64,000 bases of DNA, from contig JAPEHQ010000008.1 of assembly GCA_027405735.1 (NCBI GenBank), forward strand, positions 1 through 64,000, in the 5' to 3' direction. This document shows positions 31,690-42,075 of this stretch, piece after piece; positions within the stretch are counted from its first letter, which is position 1; each line of letters opens with the position of its first letter. A program made the translations under genes and the position numbers. The DNA is from Mucor racemosus (taxonomy: Eukaryota > Mucoromycota > Mucoromycetes > Mucorales > Mucoraceae). The notes beneath the pieces are model-generated. The model made no database searches. It was not told the DNA's origin and saw only the letters and a program-made list of their open reading frames with translations.

Positions 31690-33680
31690 AAACGAGACGT
31701 ACATAAATTGAGACCAGCAGGTGAGCATAAATTTAAACCAGAAGTACGTAAATTGAAACCAAATGAGGATTAATTGAGATAAGACAAGCATAAAATGAGT
31801 TCCGATTAGTAGGGATTGAGACCACCAGATAGGCATATAAATTGACAACCAAAGAGCACAAATTGGAATCCAATGAACATAAATTTAGACCAGATGAGCA
31901 TGAATTAGAATCAAATAAGCATGAATTAATACAAAATAAACATGAATACAAACCAAAATACCGTGAATTTAAATTAGAAGAACACAAAATTAGACAGCAA
32001 TAGTACGTTTCTAGACCAGAAGAGCATAAATCTATACTAAAAAAGCATAAATTAAAACCAGATCAGCATTACTGTAGACCAAATGGACATACGTTTAGAC
32101 CATAAAGAGTGCATACATAAATTAGAAAACGCAATGGTAGACTAAAATAGCATGAATTCAGATTTGAAGTGTACGAATTTAGACCAGGTACCAGATATAA
32201 AGGAATTGACACCAAATGAGCATGATTTGGGACCACATAAGCAAACTTTTATACCAGAAGAACGTAGAATCAGACTAGCTAAAAATAAATTAAGATTAGA
32301 TATGCATACACTGTAAATCGATGCAGTTCAAAATGAATGAAGAACAGATTACCGTAAATTAAGACCAGATGTAAAGAAATTCAAATCAGATGAGCATGCT
32401 TTGAAACCAGATACCTAAGGATTGAGACCGGATGAGAATGATTTGAGACCAGTTAAGAATTCATACCAGAACGACATTACTTTAAACCAGATGCGCAATA
32501 ATTGGGACCAGAGAAACGTAAAGTGAGACCAGAAATAAAATTTTTTAGACCAGATCAACATAAATTTAAACCATAAATGCATGGATTTAGACCAGATGTT
32601 ACAAAATGAAAACTAGATGAGCACAAACGTAGGCCAGATGATGATTTGAATTGATACCAGTAGATACAGACGAATAGAAGCCAGATAATAAAAGCATGAA
32701 TTGACAGCCAAAGAGCACAAATTGGGATTCCATGAACATAGATTTAGACCAGATGAACATAAATTAGAATAAAATACGCATGAATTAGTACCAAATAAAC
32801 ATGAATGCAAACCAGAAGACCATGAATTTAGATCAGAAGAGCAAGAATTGGAACTAGAAGGTCAAAAATTTAGACAACAATAGTACGCTTTTAGACCAGA
32901 AGCGCATGAGTTAATACCAAAAGGGAAAAATTAAAACCAGATTAGCGTTAATGTAGACCAAATGGATATGAATTTTGACCTGAGCACCGCAAATGGAGAG
33001 CAGAAGAGTACAAAAGTTGACTAGAGGACCACCACTTTAGACCGGAAGACCACAAATGAGGACCAAATATGAATAAATTGAAATCAGCTAAACATGAATT
33101 GATTATAGACATGGATGACTTACTAGCAAATATGGATAAACGGATAAACGCCGTTTACATAATCATAAATTAATTTCAGAAGAGCATGCTTGAGACCAGA
33201 TGGGAATGGACGTTGACCAGAAGAGCAGGAATGGAGACCACACTAGCATAAATTGAGACCAAAAGAAATGCACGAATTTAGAACAGATGTAACGATATGG
33301 GCCCCAAATGAGCAGAATTTGACGCCACATAAGTAAGAGTTTATACCAGAAGAACATAAATTTAGATTAGTAAAAATAAATTAAGACAATCAGAGGAGCA
33401 TAGATATATACCTGAGAAGCAGCATGAATTAAGACCAGAACAGCATAAATGGAAACCAGCTGAAAATAAATTAAGACCAGATGACTATGAACAGAAACGA
33501 AATAAGTAAATGAATAGAGACGAGATGAGAATACAATGAGACTACATAAACTTACATTTATACCAAACATATATATAGCTAAACCAGATGAGCTTGAGTT
33601 GAAACCAGTTGAAAACGAACGAAGACCATGCAAGCATAAATTGATACGATATACTGTAAAAAATAAATCATACATTGAGG
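31690..33680 (+). repeat. Degenerate 21-bp minisatellite reading as heptapeptide repeats
   Basis: Around 90 tandem units close to ATTTAGACCAGATGAGCATAA. In one plus-strand frame each unit encodes a heptapeptide near H-K-[LF]-[RK]-P-[DE]-E, and the His (CAT) and Pro (CCA) codons are the best-kept positions. The frame runs for several units at a time (for example near 31700-31770 and 31840-32100) before stops or indels. Higher-order repetition is visible: 31841-32100 recurs at 32700-32960, and a block at 32211 recurs 1092 bp later (52 units). Either a decayed gene for a heptad-repeat protein or a satellite derived from one. I do not recognise the protein. Confidence 0.7.
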
Positions 33681-33767
33681 ACAGAAATCAGAGCGCATTT
33701 TGCACAAAAGACACCACGTTGTGCTGAGAAAGACCTAATGTTGTAAAGATACTAGATATTGTAAACA

Positions 33768-33772
33768 GAAGA
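33768..33772 (+). repeat. Target-site duplication GAAGA (left)
   Basis: GAAGA directly precedes the left LTR and is repeated at 40100-40104 after the right LTR. Confidence 0.9.
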
Positions 33773-34000
33773 TGTAGGTTTTTGCCTATTATTTATGTTA
33801 AATCTCATTTCAATCCCATATTGAACCTGACATCCAAATGGAATTGAAATGGTATAAATACTTTTAGAATCCAGGACCTGATGGCTCCTGGCTTCCTTTT
33901 TTAACTTAATAATAAAGACCCTACGTTCTCCGTGATATAATCGCTTGTAGTCTTTATTTTATTTGTATTGGAAATAATCGTTATCTACATATAACTCTCA
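33773..34000 (+). repeat. Left LTR of the Ty3-type element
   Basis: 228 bp, starts TGTAGG and ends CTCTCA. A TATAAATA at about 33853 is the likely promoter and AATAAAG at about 33911 the likely polyadenylation signal. Confidence 0.93.
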
Positions 34001-34079
34001 TTTTTTTATATCAACGTTCTTGAACGATAGCTCGAATATTATTAAGATAAATCCCCTGTAAATCTCGTCTATTTAAACT

Positions 34080-37000
34080 ATGTCCGAAATTTATCAAAAT
34101 TCTCAAAGAAGTAACCAATCTTCTAATGCTGAAGTAACTGGAAACAGTAACCGAAGTGAAGTTGACGGCGGTAACTCCAGAACCTCTTATGAGGATGGAA
34201 ATATTACCCACTCTCCTATACAATTGATCGAGCTCGATGAACTTGAGAATATGGACCTTGACGATGGTAATATTGAATACCCTAGTCTGTCGTCTATTAA
34301 AAGTTCAGGACCTCCAAATCTTTTTATTAATCCCATGGGTAATAACCAAAACCATGAAATTCAATTTAATAATCCAACTGTGGTTGGTGGTGTTGTTACG
34401 TCCGACATCTTAAGCGGCTCTCAAAACACATCAGTTTGTAACAATCATACGGATAAGGGTAAAGCTCATGAACCATCAGGTTCAATTGCTGAAAATACTA
34501 GTGTAAGCACTTCTTTTCAAAATAACTTTACTCCCTCTGCAATGAAATCTAAATTTGCTCCTGTTGCCCAAAACGATTTTGAGGATAGTGAGAAGGAGAC
34601 TAGAATGATGATGGAGAACATCCATCGTCAAATTAGACAACTTCTTATGTCTGATGATCCGGATGCGGATAATAAGATACAAATTTTGAAAACTAAATCA
34701 ACCACATTAAATGGGATGTTAACTGAAATCCGTAATATGGCACCTAAAGACCAATCGGTAACTACTAATCCAATGATGAATAATCATGGTCAACCCCAAG
34801 TATTAACCATGATGGAACAGAATAAATTTAAGGTTCCCATGGATAAGATTCCTAAGTTCGATATTGAAATTTGCAACTATCCCACGCAAACATATCAAAT
34901 GAGGGCTCTTGATAAAACAACTATTGTATCGTACCGAACAGTTGAAGATTTTATTGAAGCATTCGAATCTATCTTTGTATTCTATAACACGAACATCGAT
35001 AAGCATTGGGACAAAGCTTTGAAACAATCGTTCATCACCTCGATGGATACGGCACCAAGAGATTGGCTGCTCCATGAAATCAAGGTTAGCAAGTTTCGAT
35101 ACAAATGTTGGAATGACATGAAAGATAAACTAATCAAAAAGTATTTGGAAACATATACTAATGATGATTACGTTGGTCAAGTGTTTCTGATGCGTCAACA
35201 TCCCACGGAACCCTTAATGAATTATCTGCAACGCTATGTCATTTTGCTTACCAAGGCAAAAATGCAAGATACTCACAATAAGGCCGTCGAATGTTTCATG
35301 TCCTTGCAAGGTTACGTTAAAACGTACCTCAAATCTAAATTACCAGAGTTACGAAGCTCTAAAAACAATGACAGGATCAGTTGTCCCGACCCTCTTCTTC
35401 CCAACGAGAATTTACATTCTCTAATGGAATTATTGGAATCGCATACACACAGTGTCCATCGCGAATTATCAGATCGATATGCAGTTGAATCAGCAAAGCG
35501 ATCTAAAGCTAGAAGTATCAATGATAAAAAACGTACTCGCCCTGAGGATGAAATTCCCAATGAGGATACTTCTTCACCTCCTAAACGAGTGGATCGTAGA
35601 GAACCTCAACGTCCATACCAACCTTTTACTGGTAACCCCACCAAATCTTTATGTGGCCACTGTAAAAAGGTTGAATACGTCCCTGGTCATCAATGTCCTG
35701 AAAGATCAGAATATTATCGTCGTCGTGCTGAGAAAGAGAATGCACTTCCAGATAATAATAGAACAGGTACGTTCGCTGTAAGACGAAAATCTTTCATTGA
35801 ACATTTATCTAATCCAGATCATCATGAACCTTACACTATAGTAAATCAAGCTAATGTAAATATGGTTCGATCATCGAAAACAACCGCTGGTCAACTTAAT
35901 CAAGCGACCTCGGACGCCATTGAGGATACGGAAGATATGGTTAGAGCATTAGCTGATATCCTTAAAAAATACAATCCCATGTCAGACGACGATGATCTAA
36001 TGGAACACGTTGATCAGAGTTTGACTACGGAACCACTTGTCGCTCCTGGCATTTTAGAAAACAATGGTAAATACCACAAATTCTTATGTAGTATGCTACA
36101 TACTACTAAGAAAAGACAAATGATTGATGACAATGATATACTAAATCAAAATCCTTACTCTCCTTTGTCACCTTTCTTATTGTTGGGAACACATAGGCAA
36201 CTAGCGTTAATTGACTCTGGTTCAGATATTTCATTATTATCTTCTGACTTATGTAATAAATACAATATCACAATCAACCCTTGCTTGAATATTCAGATAA
36301 CTCTAGCAAATAATGAACATGTACCTTTATTGGGAAAAACAGATCAGATCCTAATTAAATATAATGGACGTAATATCAAACACTCCTTTTTTGTGATGAA
36401 CGAATTGGGAAATGGAAAACAATCCCTGTTTGGTTGCGATCTCTTTTCCAAATTGGGCATATCTCTGTCAGGTGTTGCATTTAATTGGGATGATAATAAA
36501 GTTCTATATAATGATGCCATTGTTGATGAACAATACCAGCCTAATATATCCAACGCTGGCACTGAAAGTGAACACGCTCGATTATTGAAAGCGCTTGAAC
36601 CAGCGATCCAACGTAATCAAGCAATTGACATTCGTGAACATTGTCCTCACCCTTTAGCTCTAATCAAGCTAGATACTATACCCAATGAAACCAGAGCTCG
36701 TCGTCAATATAAAATTGCTGAAAAATTGATGCCTGTGTTTGATGAAACTGTAAAAGAATGGTTAAAGAATGGTGTTATTAAACCCGCACCACCTAGTCCT
36801 TGGAACAATCCAGTGACCTTTGCTCCTAAACGAAAGGGCGATGGCACCATGTCCTGGCGAACCTGCTTGGATGTGCGTGAACTGAACAGTATCCTTTTAG
36901 AGACTAGCCTTGACCATTATAGCATCAAATTACCATCAGATATTTTCAAGCAAGCGACTGGCGCTGCTATATATTCTTGCATTGATGTCACGACCGCGTA

Positions 37001-39836
37001 CCTGAGACTACCCCTAAATGTTTCAGATCAAGTTAAAACAAGTTTCCAACATCGTAATTCTGCATATTGCTTCATTTCGTGCCCTTACGGGATTACTTTT
37101 GTCGGGAGCGCTTGGTCGCGTTTATTAGACAACATTCTCGGGGATCTTCCGTTCTGTTTGACATATATCGATGACGTTTATTGTGTAACACAAACAAACG
37201 ATATGGATCTACATGCAAAGCAGTTAAGTATCATTATTGATCGTTTAACAAAGAATAAACTCATCCTGAATATGGCTAAAGCTCACATTGGTAAAACAGC
37301 CATTGTGGTATTGGGTCAAACAATTAGCCGTCAGGGTCGCAGCATTTGCACCAAGCGTCTAACTAATATTTGCGATGTACCATATCCACAACATCCAAAA
37401 GCTCTTAAATCTTGTCTGGGTATGTTCACTTATATGCGCGATCATTGTCCAATGGCCAGTAAATTAACTTGGCGACTCGATGCTCTCCGTAATATTGGTG
37501 ATTCTGTCCCTATTCAATGGACACCCGAACTAAAACATGATTTTGATACAATCAAAGAAGTATTAGCATCCAAGCTCGTATTATCTCCTATTGATCCATC
37601 CTTACCTTTGATTGTGGCAGTTGATGCCAGTGATCACGCTTTAGGCACATGCTTATTTCAGGAGCTCAAATATACCCAAGCGAGTGGCGATCATGATGAC
37701 GCTACCCCAAAAACAATTACCAAAATCAGATATATCGCATTTCATAGTCGAAGCCTATCCAAAAGCGAACGCAATTGGCATGTGCAACGTCGTGAATTGG
37801 CTGCTATTGCCATGGCATTAAAAGTGTACGATGACTTTCTCTTCGGACGTCATTTCATACTATATTCAGATCATCGCAGCTTGACATATCTCTTCACACA
37901 AACACCAATTAATGAACACTTTGTTGATTACTTTGATACTCTACTAAGACACTCTTTTGAAATTCGTCACTTGAGTGGATTACAGAATGTATTACCTGAT
38001 TTTTTATCACGCCTTTATCATTCTGATAATCAAGCTGATGGGGCCGATGGGAATAATAGTTCCAAAGTATACAAACAACGAAAGGGTTTTTCATTGACAA
38101 ATGCGGTGAATAAAGAAACCTCGTTCAAACCTAAAAGTATTGAACATTTTACCAATAACAAATCTACAAGATTAGTAGCGTTTGCTCAAGCAACCCACAA
38201 ATTTAGTGAACAAAACTATGTGATTGTACCAGAGGCTGATAGAAAAACATTATTGAAGGAAATTCATAATGAAAGTGGCCATTTTGGAGCAGACAACATT
38301 GTAAAATCAATCCGAAATCAAAATATGAATTGGTCCGGGATACTACAAGACGCAATTGATATTGTTAGTAGTTGTTCGACTTGTGCCAAATTCAATATAA
38401 AGAAAAAAGGATACTCCCCTTCACGATCTGTTTATTGCTATCTTCCAGGAGATGGTTATGTAATGGATTTAGCGGGTCCGTTCTCATCTAATTCAAACCT
38501 GTACACTTACCTATTAATAATGGTAGATGTATGTACTCGTTTCGTAATCCTAAAACCCTTGGTTGACAAAACAGCTAAAAGTGTTGCGGTCGCAATGATC
38601 GAAGCATTTGGCATTATCGGCCTTCCACGATTTTTTGTAGCATCAGATCATGGTGCAGAATGGGCGAATCAATTACATACGATGCTATTTCAATCTATGC
38701 AAATTGAGAAACGCTATTCGACACAATACCATTCTGAAGGCAACGGAATTTCTGAGCGATATGTGGGCATTGTAAAGAAAACTTTAGCAAAGTTGTTAAA
38801 TGGAAACATTGAAGACTGGCACAACTACCTACCTATATGTGCATTGCTAATTAATAACAAAATATCAAAGAAATTACAAAGCTCACCTTTTTCATTAATG
38901 TACGCTCGTAACATGAACGCACCTATTAATTATTATGACCCTCAAGGCAACTCGAAAAGTAAACGCTACATGTCCAATGAAGAGCTCTTGAAGCGCATTG
39001 ATTACATGGGACAATTAGTTTTTCCAGCAATTGCAGAACAACATCAACGGTACACTGATAAATTGCATGGTAAAATTGATCAGAAAAATGTGCAGGTTAA
39101 TTTTAAAGCAGGAACTTACGTGATGCATAAAATTCTACACAAAACTAATGCGTTTGCACCATCATATGTGGGACCATATCAGGTTATTCGACAGAATGAT
39201 GGGGGTGCATATATTTTACGGGACGAAGAAGGCATGTTAATGTCTCGGAACTATGTAGCTTCTGAACTAAAGGCAATCAACCAAGAAGAGATCGTTCCAA
39301 AGAGCGAATTATTTGAGGTTGAGGCAATTATTCAAGATAATGGTAATCCACAAAATCGCGAATATTTAGTGAAATGGAAAAATTATAATAAGGATCATAA
39401 TTCATGGGTCAAAACTGATGACTTTACTGATACGGAATTTATTATTGATTATTGGAAAAAAGTAAAGAAAGATCATGCAGGACGACCTGTTGATGTAAAG
39501 AAAATAATTAATGATAAAAGAAAACAAGCACAAAATCACATAAAAAATGATTTCGCGCCAAGTAATATTTATCGTGAAATTGCTGAATCACCTGATTTTG
39601 CAACTGATATTCCACAGATCCAAACAAATATTATCCATAAGAAGCATTCGGGACTGAAAACCCCAACTAAAATGATCACACGACAAATGGCCCAGAGAAA
39701 TTTCCAACTTAGTGAAGCAAATTCTATTGAAATCCAAGATGGTAAACGAAAATTTGGGACATTTGACTACCACCAGCTAAACAATTCAAACAAGAAATCT
39801 AAGGATGAATTGCGTAGCAAACAACAAACCTATTAG
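34080..39836 (+). CDS. Gag-Pol polyprotein of chromodomain retrotransposon
   Basis: 1918 aa in one frame. Gag-like region about 250-480; an atypical zinc knuckle CGHCKKVEYVPGHQC at 525-539 (CX2CX8HXC spacing); aspartic protease DSGSD at 712; reverse transcriptase about 895-1060 with YIDD at 1029-1032; RNase H beginning near 1178 (AVDAS, D1182); integrase with H1396/H1401/C1432/C1435 zinc site and catalytic D1463, D1523, E1559 (35 residues between the last two); chromodomain about 1745-1795 (EYLVKWKNY...W). The chromodomain probably steers integration to particular chromatin. Gag and Pol are fused without frameshift, so stoichiometry must be set another way. No broken motif seen. Confidence 0.95.
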   Translation: MSEIYQNSQRSNQSSNAEVTGNSNRSEVDGGNSRTSYEDGNITHSPIQLIELDELENMDLDDGNIEYPSLSSIKSSGPPNLFINPMGNNQNHEIQFNNPTVVGGVVTSDILSGSQNTSVCNNHTDKGKAHEPSGSIAENTSVSTSFQNNFTPSAMKSKFAPVAQNDFEDSEKETRMMMENIHRQIRQLLMSDDPDADNKIQILKTKSTTLNGMLTEIRNMAPKDQSVTTNPMMNNHGQPQVLTMMEQNKFKVPMDKIPKFDIEICNYPTQTYQMRALDKTTIVSYRTVEDFIEAFESIFVFYNTNIDKHWDKALKQSFITSMDTAPRDWLLHEIKVSKFRYKCWNDMKDKLIKKYLETYTNDDYVGQVFLMRQHPTEPLMNYLQRYVILLTKAKMQDTHNKAVECFMSLQGYVKTYLKSKLPELRSSKNNDRISCPDPLLPNENLHSLMELLESHTHSVHRELSDRYAVESAKRSKARSINDKKRTRPEDEIPNEDTSSPPKRVDRREPQRPYQPFTGNPTKSLCGHCKKVEYVPGHQCPERSEYYRRRAEKENALPDNNRTGTFAVRRKSFIEHLSNPDHHEPYTIVNQANVNMVRSSKTTAGQLNQATSDAIEDTEDMVRALADILKKYNPMSDDDDLMEHVDQSLTTEPLVAPGILENNGKYHKFLCSMLHTTKKRQMIDDNDILNQNPYSPLSPFLLLGTHRQLALIDSGSDISLLSSDLCNKYNITINPCLNIQITLANNEHVPLLGKTDQILIKYNGRNIKHSFFVMNELGNGKQSLFGCDLFSKLGISLSGVAFNWDDNKVLYNDAIVDEQYQPNISNAGTESEHARLLKALEPAIQRNQAIDIREHCPHPLALIKLDTIPNETRARRQYKIAEKLMPVFDETVKEWLKNGVIKPAPPSPWNNPVTFAPKRKGDGTMSWRTCLDVRELNSILLETSLDHYSIKLPSDIFKQATGAAIYSCIDVTTAYLRLPLNVSDQVKTSFQHRNSAYCFISCPYGITFVGSAWSRLLDNILGDLPFCLTYIDDVYCVTQTNDMDLHAKQLSIIIDRLTKNKLILNMAKAHIGKTAIVVLGQTISRQGRSICTKRLTNICDVPYPQHPKALKSCLGMFTYMRDHCPMASKLTWRLDALRNIGDSVPIQWTPELKHDFDTIKEVLASKLVLSPIDPSLPLIVAVDASDHALGTCLFQELKYTQASGDHDDATPKTITKIRYIAFHSRSLSKSERNWHVQRRELAAIAMALKVYDDFLFGRHFILYSDHRSLTYLFTQTPINEHFVDYFDTLLRHSFEIRHLSGLQNVLPDFLSRLYHSDNQADGADGNNSSKVYKQRKGFSLTNAVNKETSFKPKSIEHFTNNKSTRLVAFAQATHKFSEQNYVIVPEADRKTLLKEIHNESGHFGADNIVKSIRNQNMNWSGILQDAIDIVSSCSTCAKFNIKKKGYSPSRSVYCYLPGDGYVMDLAGPFSSNSNLYTYLLIMVDVCTRFVILKPLVDKTAKSVAVAMIEAFGIIGLPRFFVASDHGAEWANQLHTMLFQSMQIEKRYSTQYHSEGNGISERYVGIVKKTLAKLLNGNIEDWHNYLPICALLINNKISKKLQSSPFSLMYARNMNAPINYYDPQGNSKSKRYMSNEELLKRIDYMGQLVFPAIAEQHQRYTDKLHGKIDQKNVQVNFKAGTYVMHKILHKTNAFAPSYVGPYQVIRQNDGGAYILRDEEGMLMSRNYVASELKAINQEEIVPKSELFEVEAIIQDNGNPQNREYLVKWKNYNKDHNSWVKTDDFTDTEFIIDYWKKVKKDHAGRPVDVKKIINDKRKQAQNHIKNDFAPSNIYREIAESPDFATDIPQIQTNIIHKKHSGLKTPTKMITRQMAQRNFQLSEANSIEIQDGKRKFGTFDYHQLNNSNKKSKDELRSKQQTY

Positions 39837-39871
39837 AACTAACAACTGTAGACGAGTTTGGTGGGGGAGAA

Positions 39872-40099
39872 TGTAGGTTTTTGCCTATTATTTATGTTAA
39901 ATCTCATTTCAATCCCATATTGAACCTGACATCCAAATGGAATTGAAATGGTATAAATACTTTTAGAATCCAGGACCTGATGGCTCCTGGCTTCCTTTTT
40001 TAACTTAATAATAAAGACCCTACGTTCTCCGTGATATAATCGCTTGTAGTCTTTATTTTATTTGTATTGGAAATAATCGTTATCTACATATAACTCTCA
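39872..40099 (+). repeat. Right LTR of the Ty3-type element
   Basis: Same 228-bp sequence as the left LTR. Followed by the GAAGA duplication at 40100-40104. Confidence 0.93.
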
Positions 40100-40330
40100 G
40101 AAGAGACCAGATTTTATAAAAAAAAAATCACATTACCTTAAAAAGATACCAGCTATTGTTGAAAGAGAACCGCTTTTGCAGAAAAAAGAACTCCATTATT
40201 TTTAGAAAAGACACCGCGTATTGTAGAAGATCAAATAAATAGTTCATACAATGCTAGTTGTCGAAGACAGATACCAGACATTGCATAGAGAACTCATAGC
40301 TATCAACTGTTTGTTCAAATCATTTTGACT
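40100..40330 (+). repeat. Continuation of the 21-bp array right of the LTR element
   Basis: Units of about 21 bp with a different theme (AAAGATACCAGCTATTGTTGA, AAAAGACACCGCGTATTGTAG) continue a type already present at 33680-33767 left of the insertion. Removing the element and one GAAGA restores one uninterrupted array. Confidence 0.55.
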
Positions 40331-40799
40331 CACCGTGGCCAGGGGTGCGCCAAAAATCAGATATCAATAGCTGATAACCACCAGATAAATAATCAAAAAA
40401 ACCAAACGCAGATAGAATAAACCTTGTATCAGGATGAGCTAAAAGAAAGTTAAACAAGTAGAGCGACTTGTTTTTCTTTTACTCAAACCTGAATACTAGG
40501 AAAGTTTATGATAAAAGCTTCGTTAAAATTTCACGCATCAGGCGTTACTTTAACGTCGAAACTTCCATCTAACCTTCATCAGCCACGGATGGAACTTTAT
40601 CTTGCAAGATACTATAGTAGGTCTTAGCCAACAACGGATAAGGCACATACAATATAGACTCGTGATTCCACCAAACCATATGGTTTTGCTTCATCAAATT
40701 TACCTGGTTATTAAAAAAAAGGAAAAAACAGGGGACCTTCGTGTTTTTGAAAATGCCTAAAATTTGAAATCCATTGATGACGTCTTTAAAAATTTGTAT
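40331..40799. other. Unassigned interval between array and R1 copy 2
   Basis: The first 140 bp resemble 31430-31700 (left flank of the array). The rest is AT-rich with no gene or clear repeat. Confidence 0.5.
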
Positions 40800-42075
40800 A
40801 ATTTGATGGAAAAGCTGTTTTTTTTAACTTTTCTTATACTTAACTACGTACGGTCTGAAAATTCAGGCTTTGTAGCGGACATTTTTTGGGGCTCATTTTA
40901 TCCTTACCAACACTCATGATTTTATTCAAAAAACAGAAAAATTAAATTTTGATACCAAAATCAATGTTTAAATATACTACATTGTGAGAGAAAATTGTAG
41001 CCATAACTAATATATACTTTATAAAAACTTAATATTACATGTTAAGTAATGAAAATTTGTACTTTTGCCCCGAAAACAGATTTTTGATTAAAGGATTTTC
41101 ATGTAATATTTTGCAATAAAAATGTTCGTTATTTTTGATTGAGCAAATAGAGCGCTAAATTCTGTATATTTGTATATTTTTTGTTTTTATAATTGGTAGT
41201 AAAATTAACTCTAGATTTGCAAACCAAAAAAAAAAAATTAAAAAATGTCAAAATTGATGATCTGGACAAGAATAATTTTCTAAATTAATATTCCGCTTAT
41301 AAGCCTTGTAAGTCCTAAAAATAAGAGATTTTATAATACTTGAAAATTTTTCAAGAATTTACGATGCTGTACCCACTTGATTCAAGCTTATTACTACTGT
41401 AAGCCTTTGGACATATTAATACTATGTGGTAGTTTATTTGATAATAATATAGTCTTTATAATTACTGCGCTAGAGGCGATTTACATTAAGTTTTAGTCTC
41501 ATCTCTCTAATATTATAAACATAAACATAAACAGGGTCATCACTAGAACCTATTGCCGCCTTTTTACCCTCTTTGTCCAAAGCCAATTTATCCAATACTT
41601 TACCAGAGCCAACTTAAGTACTTACAAATGGTTCCTCGGTATTTGCATCCAACAAATTCCATAAATTAAACTGACTGATTCCATCTACAGTAGAATCAAA
41701 AAACGTATCATCAGCCCGCCTTATTATAAATGTCAATCTAAACTTAAAAATATCCCACTGTCATTGTTATACAGTAAGCTATGAAAAGCTTGATTTTTAC
41801 TAATACAGCAATTAAATAAAAAAACAAGAATGATACTAATAGCATATGGTAAGTATTTAAGATCTAAGTAAGTTTGATGAAGTATGCTTTTAAACCCTTT
41901 TAAAAATCCTGAGGCAAATACAACATCTTAATTCTGTAATTCCTATCCATCAAAATGTTGCAATTTTCACTACACAATGAATGCATCTTTTATCAAGCTT
42001 GACGTCGATGTACATTGGGTATCAGTTTTTTACTAGTTGTATTTTCTCTGATTCATTAATATCCAGTCATATTGA
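40800..42075 (+). repeat. Dispersed repeat R1, copy 2
   Basis: Lacks the left 0.8 kb of copies 1 and 4 but extends on the right, with copy 3, through a segment ending near TTCATTAATAT. Contains the longest stretch of the dynein-like exon. Confidence 0.8.
41515..41720 (-). pseudogene. Dynein intermediate chain-like exon fragment in R1 copy 2
   Basis: The minus strand reads about 65 codons of two adjoining WD40 segments: a SVDG/STVDG...NLWN strand, then VGSGK...LNKLAW-like sequence, then IGSSD...VYVYD. That order matches the end of cytoplasmic dynein intermediate chain propellers. An in-frame TAA (also present in copy 3) and several substitutions make it non-functional. Confidence 0.55.

Larger units (their letters stand above)
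33773..40099 (+). mobile_element. Intact Ty3-type chromodomain LTR retrotransposon
   Basis: 6327 bp bounded by two 228-bp LTRs (33773-34000 and 39872-40099) that look alike throughout, with a GAAGA target duplication. One open Gag-Pol frame fills the interior. A purine-rich tract (GGTGGGGGAGA, 39860-39870) precedes the right LTR. No tRNA-type primer site is obvious; TTATATCA just after the left LTR can pair with TGATATAA at 33933-33940 inside the LTR, so self-priming as in Tf1-like elements is possible. Equal LTRs and an open frame indicate a recent insertion. It interrupts the heptad-repeat array. Confidence 0.95.

Noticed and set aside
31498..33675. Minus-strand open frames in the heptad array (Cys/Ser/Leu-rich repeats)
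   Set aside because: They are the antisense reading of the 21-bp units. The plus-strand frame gives a more regular heptapeptide with the best-conserved codons.
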